A DNA stretch of 64,000 nt from assembly GCF_032884065.1 (NCBI RefSeq), contig NC_088867.1, positions 42,809,741 to 42,873,740 on the forward strand, read 5' to 3'. The notes under the pieces are model-generated. The model worked only from the letters and a program-made list of their open reading frames with translations, was not told the origin of the DNA and did no database searches. The stretch comes from Artemia franciscana (taxonomy: Eukaryota; Arthropoda; Branchiopoda; Anostraca; Artemiidae). Shown piece by piece: positions 24,169 through 39,200 of this stretch. Position 1 is the stretch's first letter. Each line of letters begins with the position of its first letter. The position numbers were made by a program, and so were the translations under genes.

Positions 24169-27100
24169 GTAAGGCAGTTGGAATTTAAGTTAATAATGAC
24201 CATAGTTTTCAGTTAATTTGATGAAATTCTGGAAAATTAGCTGCATTGAGCACAAAAGGAATGAACTTTCAGGGATGGACAAAGATCATAGGTCAGCCTA
24301 GGATAGAGACAATAGTTTCTGCCATGCTAAGCATTTACATATGCTTCCATGCTTTTCAATTGGGTAAAATTCTAGTTAATTGACTTCTTGCTATCTTGGA
24401 AAGGGTTTAGGTTAAGAAAATGAAACTTCCAGGGATGGGTCTACAAGCAGAAGTATGTCCTGGGAAGGTATTTTGAAGTAACTTTTCCACTCCTTCTCCC
24501 TCTAGAGGGCCCTGACCTTTGATGACCTTTAAAAACATGTGTGTTGTAAAAGTGAAACCTTGCAAAATAGATCTTCTGCTTGAATGAAGCACAACAAATT
24601 TTTTTTCAGCTTCACAACTTTGCTCATTCCCAATTTACAAGGTTTTAAAGATATGGAAATATGTTTCTTAAATAAAAAAAAAAACATTTATAGGCTATGG
24701 CTCAGAATTATTCTCAAATAACAGGAATTGTATTTCCAGAACTAAAGGCAGAGAAAAAGCAACTAATAACAGAAAATTAAGGTAAAATGTTGTTTTGTCA
24801 AAATTCCAATAGCCTAGGTTTAGACCTGTCATGTAGGCAAATTCCAGAACCCTCTAGAGAGAGAAGGAGTTGAGGTGAGTACTTTAAAATACTTTCCTGG
24901 GATATACTTTAGCCTGTAGACCCATCCCAGAAAGTTTCATTTTCCTAATCTAAACCCTTTCCAAGATAGCAAGGAGTCAATTAACTAGAATTTTACCTAA
25001 AATTCTAGTTTAGTGATTTCTTGCTACCAGAAGGCAGATCATGGATGCGTGTTTATTTTTTGTTTGGGTGATTGTATTGACCCAGTGGTCCTAGAATGTT
25101 GCAAGAGGACTCATTTTAATGGAAATGAAAGGGAAGAAAATTTCTATGAAGGGAGCACAGGATTTTCTAGCATTATTTAAAAAAAAAAGAAAAAATAAAT
25201 ATGAAAAACTTTTTTCAACTGGAAGTAAGGAGCAGCATTAAAACTTAAAACAAACAGAAATTATTACACATATGAGGGGCTCACCTCCTCCTAATACTTT
25301 GCTCTTTATGCTAAAGTATTTTTAGTAATTTCAACTATTTATCCTACAGCTTTTGTGATTCAGGGATCATTTTTAATGAATTGAGACAAAATTTAAGCTT
25401 TAGTATAAAGAACAAGGTACTGATGAGGGGGTGACCCCCCTCATAATTGTAATAAAAACATGAAAATACAAAAGTTTGTTATGTAAGCTAATTTATAAGT
25501 TATGTATATCTTTTACTAATAAAAACATTTGTAAAAAATTAAAAGCTCTAGTTGCATTTTTAAGTAACCAAAAAATAGGAGGGCAACTATGCTTCCTCCC
25601 CCACTCCTTTTTTCTCAAAATCATTCAATCAAGACTATGAGAAAGCCATTTAGCCAAAACAAAAAAAAAAAAATATGCAAATTTTGTTTTAATTATTCCT
25701 CTGCAGAGAGCCAAAATCAAAACATGCATTGATTCATATATATTCAGAAATTAAAAAAAAACAAGTTTTTTGACTGAAAGTAAGGAGCAACATTAAAATT
25801 TAAGACAAACAGAAATTACTTCTTATATGAAAAGGGCTGCTTCCTCATCAACATCCCGCTCTTTACGCTAAAGTTTTTTACTGTTTTAAAAAGTATAGTT
25901 GAGAGAAAGAGTCAAACCTTAGCATAAAGAGCAGAGCATTGAATCAGCCCCTTTCATATACAAAGTAATTTCTGTTCATTTTAAATTTTAATGTTGCTCC
26001 TTACTTTCAGTTAAAAAAACTTGTTTTTTTATTTAATATCAAAAAAGGACACTATCATGGTGCAGCTATCATATATATTGAATGGACAGTTTTTTTGACA
26101 ATTTTGATAAACAATAAGAACAAAAGGAAATCAAGTAGCAAAGAGGGTTGTGAACTTGTAGGCTCACTTTCAGGGTCGTTTGAATCTGGATATAATGAAG
26201 ATAATAATGGCCCTGATTATAGCTCACCTTCTAAAAAAGTTAAGGGAGATTTCTTTGCTGCAAGACCATGGAAACTGACACAGTCAAAAGTGAATTCTTT
26301 GGCACTGGACTACACTGTGGACGAGATGCAATCCCTGTACACTGTTGAGAAGCTGTCGTTCAAAAGTCTGATAACAGGATTGCACTTTGTGCAAAGGTTC
26401 CAGGAAGAAAAGCTTTAGCTGTGCAAATTGAAGCTAAGTTTTTGAAGTACAGAAAAATATGGTTCACAATTTTGAACTCACTGACTACATGTTGTTGACA
26501 ACACACATTTGATCTTCCAACAATGAAAGTTACTTAAGAATGACTGCACACTTGCTCAACAAGTATTGAAATGAAAATCTTATGCCCTTGCTTGTTGCTG
26601 GTTCAAGGGCTCATTACACTTGTGACAGAATTGCTAAACAACTGAATGGTGTATTTGCCAGGTATAAAATTGCAGTCGATAAAAATGAACAAGGGGTCTT
26701 GACCAATAACACCTGTAACTTTAGTAAGGCATTCAGGGAATATCTGATGGTTTTTGATGAATATGTTCAAGATAGTAATGAAGAAAATGAAGATGAAGCA
26801 GGCCAGTATGGCTCATTCTCTTTTACAAATGTTAGGGAGATGCTCGATTCTCTTGACAACCCCAAGTAATTCCAACTTCCTCCACACTTCAGGTGTGTCA
26901 GCCACACACTTAACCTGCTTGGATCCACTGATGCTGATAAAGCCCTCTGTGATTTTCCATATAAGAGGCAGTACCACGCCACTTTTTTGAAGTGTATTGC
27001 TCTCTGGGATGCCATGAATAGGATTTCAAAAGTTGCTGATGCTGTGAAAGAGGTATATGACAAACAGCTTATAAGATCTGTGGTAATCAGGTGGCACTCA

Positions 27101-30100
27101 AAGTATGAAAGTGTCAAACGTTTGATGGATTGTCACAAAATTGGAAAGCTTGCTGACGTATGTGATGTTGAAATTCTTGAAGAATACATGAAAATTATGA
27201 AGCCAGTAGCAGTGGCATTGGACATTCTTCAGGGGGAGGAAAAATGCTACTTCGGTGCTATCTATCCTACAATCAAATCATTTGAAAGGAAGCTCAAAAA
27301 TCTGAAAGATTTGGCAAAAGTCAGCCAGCCTTTGGTACATGCTCTACTTGTGGGTCTGTCATGCAAGAGACTATGTTATTGTCACAGCAAGTCATCCTTT
27401 CTTCAAGTTGAAGTGGTTTCCTGATAACCAGAAGGATGTAGCAGTTGAACTCTTGGTAGATGAAGCAAAAAAGGTTGAAGATTTCAGAAGTACTTGCAAG
27501 GCTGATAAAGGTAGCTTTTTGTCTGGAGATGAATACTTTTATCTTAGTGATGAAGAAAACACTCATGGTAATTCTGGCAACCGTGGCCGTGAAATCAATT
27601 CTGTGAAGGTTTTGTCATATTTGAATGAAAGGCAAAAGGAACTCGTTGTGCTCAAAGTGTACCCAAGGGTAATGAAAGTTTTCAGGAAGTACAGCTGTAT
27701 CATTCCTTCATCTGCGCCTGCACAACGACTTTTTTTGGTAGGTGATGGAATTTTTACTCAAAAAAAAAACATGCTCGGAATTGGTATGTATGAAAAGCTT
27801 CTGCGGTTGAAAGGAGCAAGAAAGAAATTATAAGTTATGATGAAGCTGTAATCAATGTTCTTTGTAAATTTTGTTTCTTTTTATATCTGAATTGAAGTAA
27901 AATTCAAGTAAAATCGACATACTTGAGTACTTAAGTACTGAAGTACTTTTTCAAAAGTACTTATTACTTAAGTATATTTTTAGAGAAGTACTTAATACTT
28001 GTACTTAAGTAAAAATCTCTCTGAGTACTTGGTACTTGTACTTAAGTAAAAAAAAAGAAGTACTTGGCACAACACTGATTGAGTGGTATGTTCACTTTAT
28101 TTATAAGTCAATAATATGAACAATAAAAAATTTACCTTTTTTTTGCATTATGCCTATAATTTGTAAGTGTTTTGTAAATTAAATGCCTAAGGTGGCCTAG
28201 TACAAATTGTATTTTTTCTACATTACAGCAAGGTGGTACCCAAACAATAGGCTAATCCAAAAGATTTCAAATGATGCTAAGTTTAGGGCACAGTGTATAT
28301 CTCAATTACCACCTATCTTATTTTCACAAATATTTGTGTGTCTTTCTCAAAACAACAACAAAAGTTAAGAACTTGTTGAAAGTTTGAATAGGTGACTGGA
28401 ATTAAAATTACATCTTAAATGACTTCCAACCACCAATCATCCCCAAACACAATTTTTGAAAATGAGTCAACCTTTGCATCTTGCTCTTTAGAATGTCTGC
28501 ACTGTGAACCCTGATACAAAACCTGGTTCCATAGGAGGTGTTATAAGAACCCTTCAAACATATAATATTGACATTGCAGCTTTATCTGAAGCTAGAATGA
28601 CAAGTTTTGGATCTATACTAGTTGACAACTATGAAGTTTTTTTTCAGGTATAGAAAAGAAGCATTGAGCTTGCTGCCAGCAAGAATGCAAAGAAGTAAAG
28701 GCTTCAGTTTGTCCCCAAAAACAAAAGAATGATGAAAGTCCATTTTGCAATCTTGCATTCAAGGCTGTCAATCATTGTTGCACATGCTCTCTAAAAATGA
28801 GGCCAACAATTCCAAGAAGATTGCTTCTGTTATGAACTTAATAATCTAGTCAATTCAGTACCCAAGCACAATATCTTAGTTAAATGGTGACTTCAATGCT
28901 AAAATTGATAGTAGGCATAGTTATGCACCTGAAGTGATTAGACAACATGGTTTGGGCATCATAATTGGTAATAGTGTGCCATTGATAGATATGTGTGCTG
29001 GCGGTTGCCTAATTGTTGAAGATTTCCTCACCAGGAAATCAACAAGTATACTTGGACTTCCCCTGATGGAGTGACAAGAAGCCAAATTTACCACCTCTTG
29101 ATCAGGAAGTGACACAGACAATGTTTCAAGGTTGTGCATACACAGACAATGTCTCAGAATCAACTGGACAGACAAAATTACCTACTCATTCATTAGAGAG
29201 AAGACTAAACAGCCACTCATTATCAATAAACTCATAAGCAGTAGTTTGTAATATTAGGGATACATGGTTAGAATGGGCAGCAATTGTCTGCCTCATGATG
29301 TCTGGTGTTGGACTCCTCCAAGAGTTTCATAGCAGAGATGACAGAAAGCTACACTTGGATGATGCCTAGAAAAAGACACAGCACTCTCAAGAACATCCCT
29401 TTATGAACTTTGGCTGAAGACACTAAAGAGGTCATTGTGGCTAGGCACTGTTGCTGCCTTATGCACCAACCAGCATGGGAAGTCCTAAGTCTAAGTAAAT
29501 AAAGAAAGCTTAATATTATAAACACTATACTAGAGTAAAAAATGAATACACAAAGCAAATATGTGTTCTACCAAAGAATAAAATCTTTGGTTCACACTAA
29601 GGTATTTTTTGTTTGTTTTTTTTTTACAAGAAATAATTTAAGAATAACAAGTAAAAAAAATTGTGAAAAACGTTCACATAGAAATAGTTCTTTGCAGCCA
29701 TTGAAGCAAAAACCAGTCAGAGATATTTAAACAACATAGGTGTAGAAATAGGCTAGATAAAGTTCTAGCAGCCCTGGAAAGATATTCAAATAGCTATCTT
29801 GTGTCTAGCTCAGAGGCGCCATTTGGACCAAATCTTGGTGTGGGCATAAATTCCGTCTTGCCCCCCCCCCCCGACTCATTTGTGTCGCATAATCATCTAG
29901 GAAACGGGCATTTGACATAACTCGAGAATTTTATTATGTATCTTACCTACTTTCAAAGTTTACAATAATTAATAGCAAATAGCATAATTACCCCAAGGGT
30001 CGTCAAGTAATTATGCTCTTTGGTTAATAGGCGTGCAGTAATTTCAAATCAATTGGACAGAATGGATTATGTTGGACATAATGGATTATTATGGCCGGCA

Positions 30101-33100
30101 AAGGGCCCTTTGTGGTGGAAGCTTGGGCCCCCCTGGAAAATCTGGGGTGGGCACTTGCCCACCCCTGACCCCCCCCAAATGGCGCCTCTGGTCTATCTAA
30201 TAATCAGAGCTGTTTCTAGGGTCAGTAGTGCCTGGGAAAAAATTAAATACAGTGAAAAAAAATTAAAGTGAAAAAACTCAATCAAAGTTTGCAACCCCCC
30301 TGAGCCAAAGTCTCCCTCCCCACTCCAGCTATGGTGTATGAGGCAGTTTTTCCCTCATCTGAGCAATTCTGCTAATAATATGAGTTTTATCTTATATGCT
30401 CATTTCCATGGAAAATTTCTTTTCCAGTGCTTGAGGGTCAAATGTCCTTTGGAATGGCTTATGTCAAGCTCCACTATTGATTATCATTGCCTTTAAAATA
30501 TTTAACACTGAATGTGGGTAAGATATTCAAGCTAATCAAATTCTTGTTAAGAAAATTTTTGCAAATTCTATGGTGAAACAATCCTTTTCCTAGGTGGTAT
30601 ATCCTAATAGGGATTTTACAGGGATTTAACTGTTGGAGTAGTGATAGGCTGTCTTACTTCTTGGCATCTTACCCTACTGAGAAGTGTATTTAATTCTTAA
30701 TGATTCATTTCCTTTTACATGCTTATTGTTGATAAAAATCACTGACACAGACTGACAAATTTCACAAGCTGCTTTTCATTATAATTTATAATTTTGTTTA
30801 CTATCCTATCAAAGGAAGTAGAATATATGATGCTTTTATGTAATGTTGCTTATAATCCAAACAATCACCTCTAGTTCAACAGAAAATAATCTCTTTTTTT
30901 ATTTCAGGGCTTTTTTTTAATGATAAATAAACCCGAATAGATATATTTACCATGCAACTGCCTGTAAAAGAAGTTGAATAAAGAAAGGCACAAATAATTC
31001 TCATTTTTAATGCTGCCCAGAATCCAGACAATTATGGCTTAATTATCAAAAAAGTTGACATATTTTAAGACATCTTTAGGAAATGTGTCACAATTAAAAC
31101 AGAGAAATTGGAAGAACCATTAGGTTCAGCTTTACAGTGATAAAGTAATTTTTTACGTTTAATTTTTAGATGTTATCCTGGTTGTGCCAAAAGATGAATG
31201 GGAAACAGCCCATCGCCTCAATTCTATTCACAAGTCTAGCTTGAAATTAAGGATCTTTGAACTTGATAAGGATGTAGGATCAGTTGAAATATTACAAAAG
31301 CTTTTAGAGAAGAACCTTTTGAAGGTAATGACTGTGGCATAGAGCATGGGCAGTGTTCTTATCATTTTGGATTAATAACCTATTTCTTAACATGTTTATA
31401 TCCTAGATCTGTCTTATTTTGAAGGTTTTACAGTAATCCCAATAAGTTCAGCACTTTAATCAGTTAAGTTCAGATTGTTGTTGATTTGTTTCTAATCAAA
31501 TTATTGCTAGAATCAGATTGTTATGTTAGGATTTGATTGTTTATAATAGAATGAAATCAATGAGAAAAGATTTTATATGGCACTTAGCTCTAATCACAAT
31601 TATACCCTTTGTTATTACAAAAGCTTTCTGTTTGAAAATACTACTGCTAATAACGCATCTCGGAGCAAAGACAAGCAAGGCTGACAGTCTGCAGGGGAAG
31701 AAATCATACTTTCATTTCTTTCATTATGCAAATCTACCTTCATTTTTTTCATCATACAAATCATGTGATTTATTTTTAATATTCTTGCTTTAATAAATCC
31801 ATGTTTCTAATGGCATTTTTAAGTCATTGAGACAGTAAATGTGATCCAAATGGGGCAACGTTTGTGAGGCTGGCTTTTAAGGTAGCAGGATTTTAGTGAT
31901 TGATTCTGGTTTAGTTTTTATAGATAATTGTTTTGTGATCGTTTTAATTGTTTGATATAAGAAAGAATATAAATTAAGTCCTAAAACACTATCATTGAGT
32001 CCTAAGCACATTATTGATTCATTTTCTGTTAGATGATATCAGGAACATATTAATTTAATTTTTAGAACAAATCGACTTTAAACAACTGAAATTGAATATT
32101 TCTAAACAGAGCCTGTAAATAAACCTATGAATAGACTGGTGGTCAAATCAAAAATTTATGAGGATGCCAAGAGAGTTTTCTCTCTTTCTTTCTCTTTTTT
32201 GGTTTTCTTGTTGTTCAACTTCTCTGAAAGGCTTAAAAATTTTGCGAACATTGCTTGATCTCTAATGAATATATTATTAGTAATCAAATATCAAGGACAA
32301 CATTTTAATACAGTAAATTCATTTTAAAAAATAGACTTTTTTCAAACAATTTTAGGCTTTTGTTTTCTGTTCTCAATTTTGGCAAGTTTATGTGTCCAGT
32401 TTTGGCAGCTAATATTTTTTGGATTTTCTTTTTATTTGGCCATTTTGTTACATAATGGTTCATTTAATAATTTTGTTTTGTCATCATGAATATTAAAGCA
32501 GTTTGGTTGATATGATTTTTATTGTAACATTATTCAAAGATCAAATATAAAATAAGCAATAAAAAAGTTTGTCTGGTTTGACTTCTTAAAAAAACATAGT
32601 ATTTTAAAAGTCTAATATAGTAGGTAATTATCAGTGTCAATTAACCTTTTGTTTTAAAGTTTATAAACAGTTGTTTGATTAGTTGGAAAAGGTTTAATAC
32701 AGGTACTGTCCTTGAACAGGATAGTGTGTATTATCTTGAGTAGCTAGTAATTAGTATGAAAGTCGGGGTTAAAAGAAGAAAGTATTTTAGTCGTTTTATG
32801 TTGATTTATTAATCTAAGCAGGTCTTATGTATTTTGTTTTAAAAAACACATAAAAACAGTGGAAGAATAATTATAAATTAGATGGCATAATTATTGCAGA
32901 TTCCCTCGTGATTCAACATAACTTGTTGGAATAATTGCAGTAACTTGAGTATTTGCAAAATTATTGCACATTTGCTCCTGATTCAACATAACCTGTTGGA
33001 ATAATTGAGTAACTTGTTGAATAAATATATTTATTGGACTCTATTGAATGCGTTTGAACATTAAAATAATTCCTTGCTATAAAAAGACAAAACAACTTGC

Positions 33101-36100
33101 AACCCCATGGAACTCCTGAAACTAACCAAAAATATTGCTTGCTTACACTGATAGATAAATAAACAAAGAATTTTCTTTCTGTAAAAGAGCAAATCATAGC
33201 TTGCTTATCCTGATGCCTAACTTGCAAATAATTAATTGCAATAGGTTTCAAAATGTATTTTAACACAATTAACATGAATCAATTGTCTATTGAATAACTA
33301 ACTTGAGTTGAAAGGGCTAAATTGCTTAAACTAGGAACAAAAGAGATGACTTTAGGTAAAGAAGATTAATTAAGTGGATATTAGTGCGAATACTAGGAAC
33401 CTAGGTGCCATTTTAATGCCAACTGTCAAGTATGTGGCTGAAGCTTTGTATTTTAAAAAAATGTGGGAAGATATGCTAATTACTAACTCTCGTGCCATTT
33501 GATCTCTGCCAGGAGTAGTGCACACTTATGTTATATTTTGATGAATTATATAAGAATGGTATTTATGCTTATTTGACCAACTGTAGCCTACATGAAACAT
33601 CAAGTCTGTGCAAAATATATGCATTCATTTTAGTGTAAATGGCAATATAAAAAAAATAGAAGCAAAAAGCGATTGATATTTCAGCTGGAGTTAGATTAAC
33701 ATCACCACATTTTTGACTGGAATTGGTAAATACCATAAAAACATTTAAAACAAGCACAGATATAACTGGGGGGAGCAGGGGTGGATTTAGAGAAAAATCG
33801 TGCGGGGGGGGCAATGTTGCTTAGGTGCCAATAATTGACCAGATTGACAAAATTTATTCTAAAAACAGAGTGAAAAAAGAAAAAAAAATTGGAAAGAGGG
33901 TGCCAGAAAACAATCTTGGGGATTCGTCAGGGGGAGGGGAAAATCGAAATTCTGGACTAAATGGGGCGAAAGGTGTATTGGTTTGTTGCTCTCAAGCAGC
34001 TTGGTGCCATGCATCCCCCCAAAAAATAATAATAACACATTTTTTCTGTTTGTTTTGGGAAAATTTAGGTGTATTGAACCTGGAAAAAAATTCCAGTTGT
34101 TTAAGAAAGTTCTCTAATGCACTCTTATAGCCTAAATCTAAAATGCAATCATGCTTTTCTGAGGTACCCACCGTTTTGCATTAATTTTTGAACTTTGTTT
34201 TTCTCCAGGTATTATATTTCATTTACCACCTACTGGGCACCATACACACTATTTCATAACAAATACTAATTTCAGTGTCAAGATATTTTCGTACTTCCTT
34301 GTGATGTGTATGGTGAGATTGACATCCAGAGAATACTTGAGGAGCACAGGATGAATTTTGCCACCATCACAGCTGTTTTTTCAGAGGTACCAGCTACAGT
34401 TAAGACCCCTGGGCAGAAATTTAACAGCCCACAAGGTGATTAACTAAATTAATTATTTGTTACAATTACCAGTAATTAATTATAATCCCTTTCAAACGAA
34501 ATATTATTCAGTCAATGACAATAAAATATTACGGGGGCTAGACACTAATGTAGATAAAACTGGGAGCTGTTCTCTATAAAAAAAAAAATTCGATGGTTGT
34601 TCTATATATTTAAATTTATTATTTATTTTGTACCGGAAAAACTACTTGAAATATCAAGGACATTAAAAATAAAAACATATTTTGTCATTTGGCTCCATTT
34701 TAGGTTTTTTCATACCTTAAACCTGGGATTTTCTACGATTTTGCTTTTGGCTGTTACAAAATTATGAACTTAAGAAGCCATTCGCAAGGTTTCACCGTTG
34801 TTGCAACCATGAAAAAATAAGCGGGAACTAAAGCGGTTCACCCGCAAAGCAATCAGATTATCTTTCAATAGGCTATCTATTAATAATAAGATAGCCTTAA
34901 TATGATAGCCTATTATATTAATATATAATAGGATTATCTATTAATAGAAATATGATATTTGAATGCACAAAGTCTTTGTTTTTCTCTTAGTGTCTTAAGT
35001 AAAACTTGAATTTAACGTTTTACTTTACATTATAAAATTTAAGTAGTCAAAGCACGGCCATATCCAGACTTTTTTCCGGGGGGGGGGGGCTACAAAAACG
35101 CACCAAAAATTTGTTTGTATTCATTTTGTTACATTTTTTACGAGTCGGATAAACATATCGGGGGCAGGGGTGTTCAACATCCCCCCCCCCGTAAACGGCC
35201 TTGAGTCAAAGGTATTCTTTCACAATCAGGAGCAAAGAAGGATTCTACTGATATGTAAATAAAGTTTAAACACTTACAGGATAAACGAAATAGGATAATT
35301 GGTCTTTCTAAAAAGATGTTCTTGTAACTAAGTCCATTAAACAGTAATCTAAGTGCTTAATCTTGAATAATCTTAATAATAAAAATATTAATGCATATTG
35401 AGATTTTTAGCTATTCAATAATATGTAAATTTCTTTTTGAATTCTTTTTGGTAAAAAGATGTTAAGACTGTGTTTTAGAGAATTTTACTCATATAGTCAC
35501 ATTTTTTAACCCTGCTTATGACCAATTAATGACAAGATTTTTCTTTGTTCTAGCAGTCAAGAAGGTTACACCTCGTAGGGCTGAATCAGGATCTTTTTTT
35601 TCGCTCATTTTTAACTGAATTTTCACACGTTCCTTACTTTTAAACTTGGCCCCTGCGAAGTGTTAAAACTGCATAAATGGGCGTGGATGTTTTTATCACT
35701 ACAAATTGAGCTCCTGAGTTTTTGCTATTAAGACATATATGGCTGTTTAATTTTCCATTTAACCAATTTAAGGGATTAACTTTGATTTCTACTGCCCTTG
35801 GTACTTTTAAATTTGGCCTTCAAAGGAGATAACGAGTCTGATTAATGGTGTCCTAATGATGATAAAGTTAAACACATACCGTATAAATAAAAACCGGAGT
35901 CATTATTCATTGACAATGCTATTTTTGTTTTATATACCCTAACTTATTATTTATTTTATGCCACATAAAGGACTTACAGTTTTCTCAGAAGGAAAAAACT
36001 GTTTCAATCAAAGGTGCTCTAATCTCAAGGCAGCTAGACAGGTACCGTGTTTATGGAACTGGCTGTTATTTTTGAACAAGAAATACCGTCGTTATAATGT

Positions 36101-36135
36101 TTAATTTTTTAACATTTTTAGATTTTTTAACAGTC

Positions 36136-36207
<72 letters not shown>

Positions 36208-39200
36208 TAGAGGCTAATCCCTAAGGCCGTGCCCAGGATTTTTTTTTTCACAGATTTCTTTTCGAGGAGAGGGGGTACACAAAAAAAAACTCAAAAATCT
36301 AAAAAAAATGGTTTATATCAATTTTTGTTATATTTTTACAAGTCAGACAAATATTTCGGGTGGGGGGGTCTCAAGTCACTTAACCTCCTCCCGGGTACGG
36401 CCTTGCTAACTCCTTAAAAAAAGTTAGACGGTTTGCAGGGTTCAGTGGTGTTAAAGATGCAAGGATTTTGAATGCTTAAATTTTTTCCTTTCTTTTGAGT
36501 TGTTACAATATTCAACCTTTAAACCAACGAAAATTACAATTAAGTCTTTTGACACTATTAAAGGTGGCTGTTCTAATTTATATATGTGCCTAGGCCCATT
36601 ATACAAATTTTAAAACGAATGGTAAATTTGGTACGTCATGGATATTATGGATTTGAAGGACTGAAATTAGAATGCAAAAGGTTAGACATTTGAACGAAAT
36701 AAGTTGACTCATAGAAAATAAACCAAACTGTTCAAGACTTTTAATTATGATCCTGATTATCGAATCAGCTATGATTATATTGTTCAAAATTATAGTGATT
36801 ATATTATTTCAAAATCGTGATAATATTATGTATAAGGCAAATTTAATCGTTGAATCAAGCAAATTACGTTTGTGATATGCCTTGTACTTTTCAAATTTAA
36901 TTATCTTTAACATGGTTCTCGTATGTCTTTACTCTCGAGTTGAAACCGGGGGCTATATTGTCAAGGATGAATTTCAACTAACTATTTGTAATGTGAAAAA
37001 CAAGAAGTTACTAGAGACCTTCTTTAATGTCGACAGCGATATAAGCAAAATCTAACCAAATATTGAAGAAACAGATGGAAAAAACTAAAATAAGGCAAAT
37101 CTCCTTGTTTTGCTGTTTTTGGTGCTGCTCCATTTTTGTGCTTACTTATGAAATTCTAATTTACATTGCTTAATGGAAGTGACTTGTAATTTGTATCAAG
37201 CTCACTGTATTATCATATCTTTCATTTTTTTTTTCAGAACGTCAATATTAATAGATTATGCTTTAGGATTTTACTGGGGCAATTATTTTTACTGTACTGT
37301 TGCCAGGAATGACTGAAAATTCATTAAAATAAAAGATAAAAGCTGAAGCTCTTTCCATTGTTAATCATGTCTTTGGAAATGAAAATGGTTATAAATTTCA
37401 TAAGTTGTATTTTTCTGAAGAAAAGTTTCATTAACTTTTAGTTGTTGGCAAAAACTTCTTTCTCACATTTAGCACCTTTCACTTAACTTCAACTATTTCA
37501 CAACTTCAAATCTAATCTAACCTTCAAATCTTTCACTCCAGTATTTATAGGACGTCTCTTCTCAAGCGATGTTTTTGTACCATTTTTTTTTAACATAATT
37601 AGCGACGAAGACCACACTGCCTTACCATCACAAACACCAATAACAAGAAGAACAATAGGGAATTTCTTAAGACACATTCATTCTAATTTATTTTCCACTG
37701 TCTTGAGAAATTCCCAATTGTTCTTCTTGTTTTTGGTGTTTGTTTTTGTGAACAAAGTACTAAAATGGAGCTTGTGTAAATAACTTGAAAATTAAGTATT
37801 GCAATAAATCACCAAGTACATTTATTTTTCATTTTGTTTTGCAGAACATCACTCTCTTGGTATAGATCCTTATTCGAAAAGACTTCTCATGATAGATGAA
37901 GATAGTATAAAAGGGAGAATACTGCTCACATATCCAAATATTGACCTAAAACATGTGCTGAGCCTTTACGTTTATTGTATTGACAAACGATTAGTTCAGT
38001 ATTTATCCAGAATAAGGTAAGACGGGTGTTCCATGGACTTTTGGACTTCTAATAAGGTAATACAGAATAAGGTAAGACGGGTGTTCCATGGACTTCTGGA
38101 CTTCTAATAAGGTAATTATTAAGGTAATAAGGTAATACAGAATAAGGTAAGACGGGTGTTCAATGGACTTCTGGACTTCTAATAAGATAATTATTAAGGT
38201 AATACAGAATAAGGTAAGACGGATGTTCCATGGACTTCTGGACTTCTAAACAATGTTTCACTTTTATGACCCTCTCCTATCTAAAAATAAAGTTTCAAAC
38301 AAGTCGATTCTATTATTCCTCATATTTTGTTCGAAATTCGCCTATATTTGCGTGTTTTCGAAGCTGTTCCTTGCTCAACCACCCCCCCCCCCCCTCTTCC
38401 CATTTTGACTCTGCTTTCTCCCTCAAAATTATGCACTCTTATTAGTTGTAATTTTTCCTCATTATAATTATATATAACCGATGTAAACATGATTATATTT
38501 TTTCATCTCTATCATCTGGTATCATTAGATTAAATTTTCAGTAACACAGCATTTGACCTTCTCTCCCGTTTCCCATTTTTCACCGACATTCAGCCCCTCC
38601 TGTATTGTTAAAAAAGTTAGTAAGTGCATTATCTGAGTTGTCATCATCTAAGTTAGTAAATGCATTATCTGGTTGTATTATCCTAAAAACTGTGGTGTTT
38701 TTCTGGCAAAAAAATAACTACCTCTTAACCCTTTTGAAAATTGTTTTGTTGCCTCCTAAAAATTTGTTTTGTGGGAGTTAACCAGTGGCTATCTAGATGG
38801 TGCACAAAGAAATTCAATTACAACAGTAGCCGATTATTATCAAAAGACTGTTTTGGTGATAATCAATATTGAATTAGAACTATGTCGATTGTAATTTTGA
38901 TAATTTTTCTCTGAAAGAAAGATTTTAGTTTAAAGATTGACGATCATGCAAAAAGGAAATTTTTCTGTTCAACGAGGAATTTTTATCAACCTTCAGTATG
39001 AGCTGACCTTTCCCAAGAACCGTCCTAGCCGAGTGGTTGGCCCGCTAGACTTGAAATCCTTCATCTGTAAGGACAGGGGTATGAGTCCTTGTGTTGCAAG
39101 TAATATGGTTGGAACCAGGGCTAATGGAATGGCTGTAAGCTCAGTCAAAGTCGACCCAGCTCTAAATGAGTGAGCACCTGGAGAAATCTGGAGAAGGTAA

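Noticed and set aside
30204-30330. Possible hAT-like end (CAGAGCTGTTTCTAG), also seen at 44023 (CAGAGCCGTTCCTAG)
   Set aside because: The two starts are related, but no matching opposite end or target duplication was found for either.
33777-34020. Possible MITE starting CAGGGGTGGATTTAG
   Set aside because: No complementary right end or target duplication was visible.
39021-39095. Functional tRNA-Ser gene
   Set aside because: The anticodon and acceptor stems do not pair well and a long SINE-like body follows.
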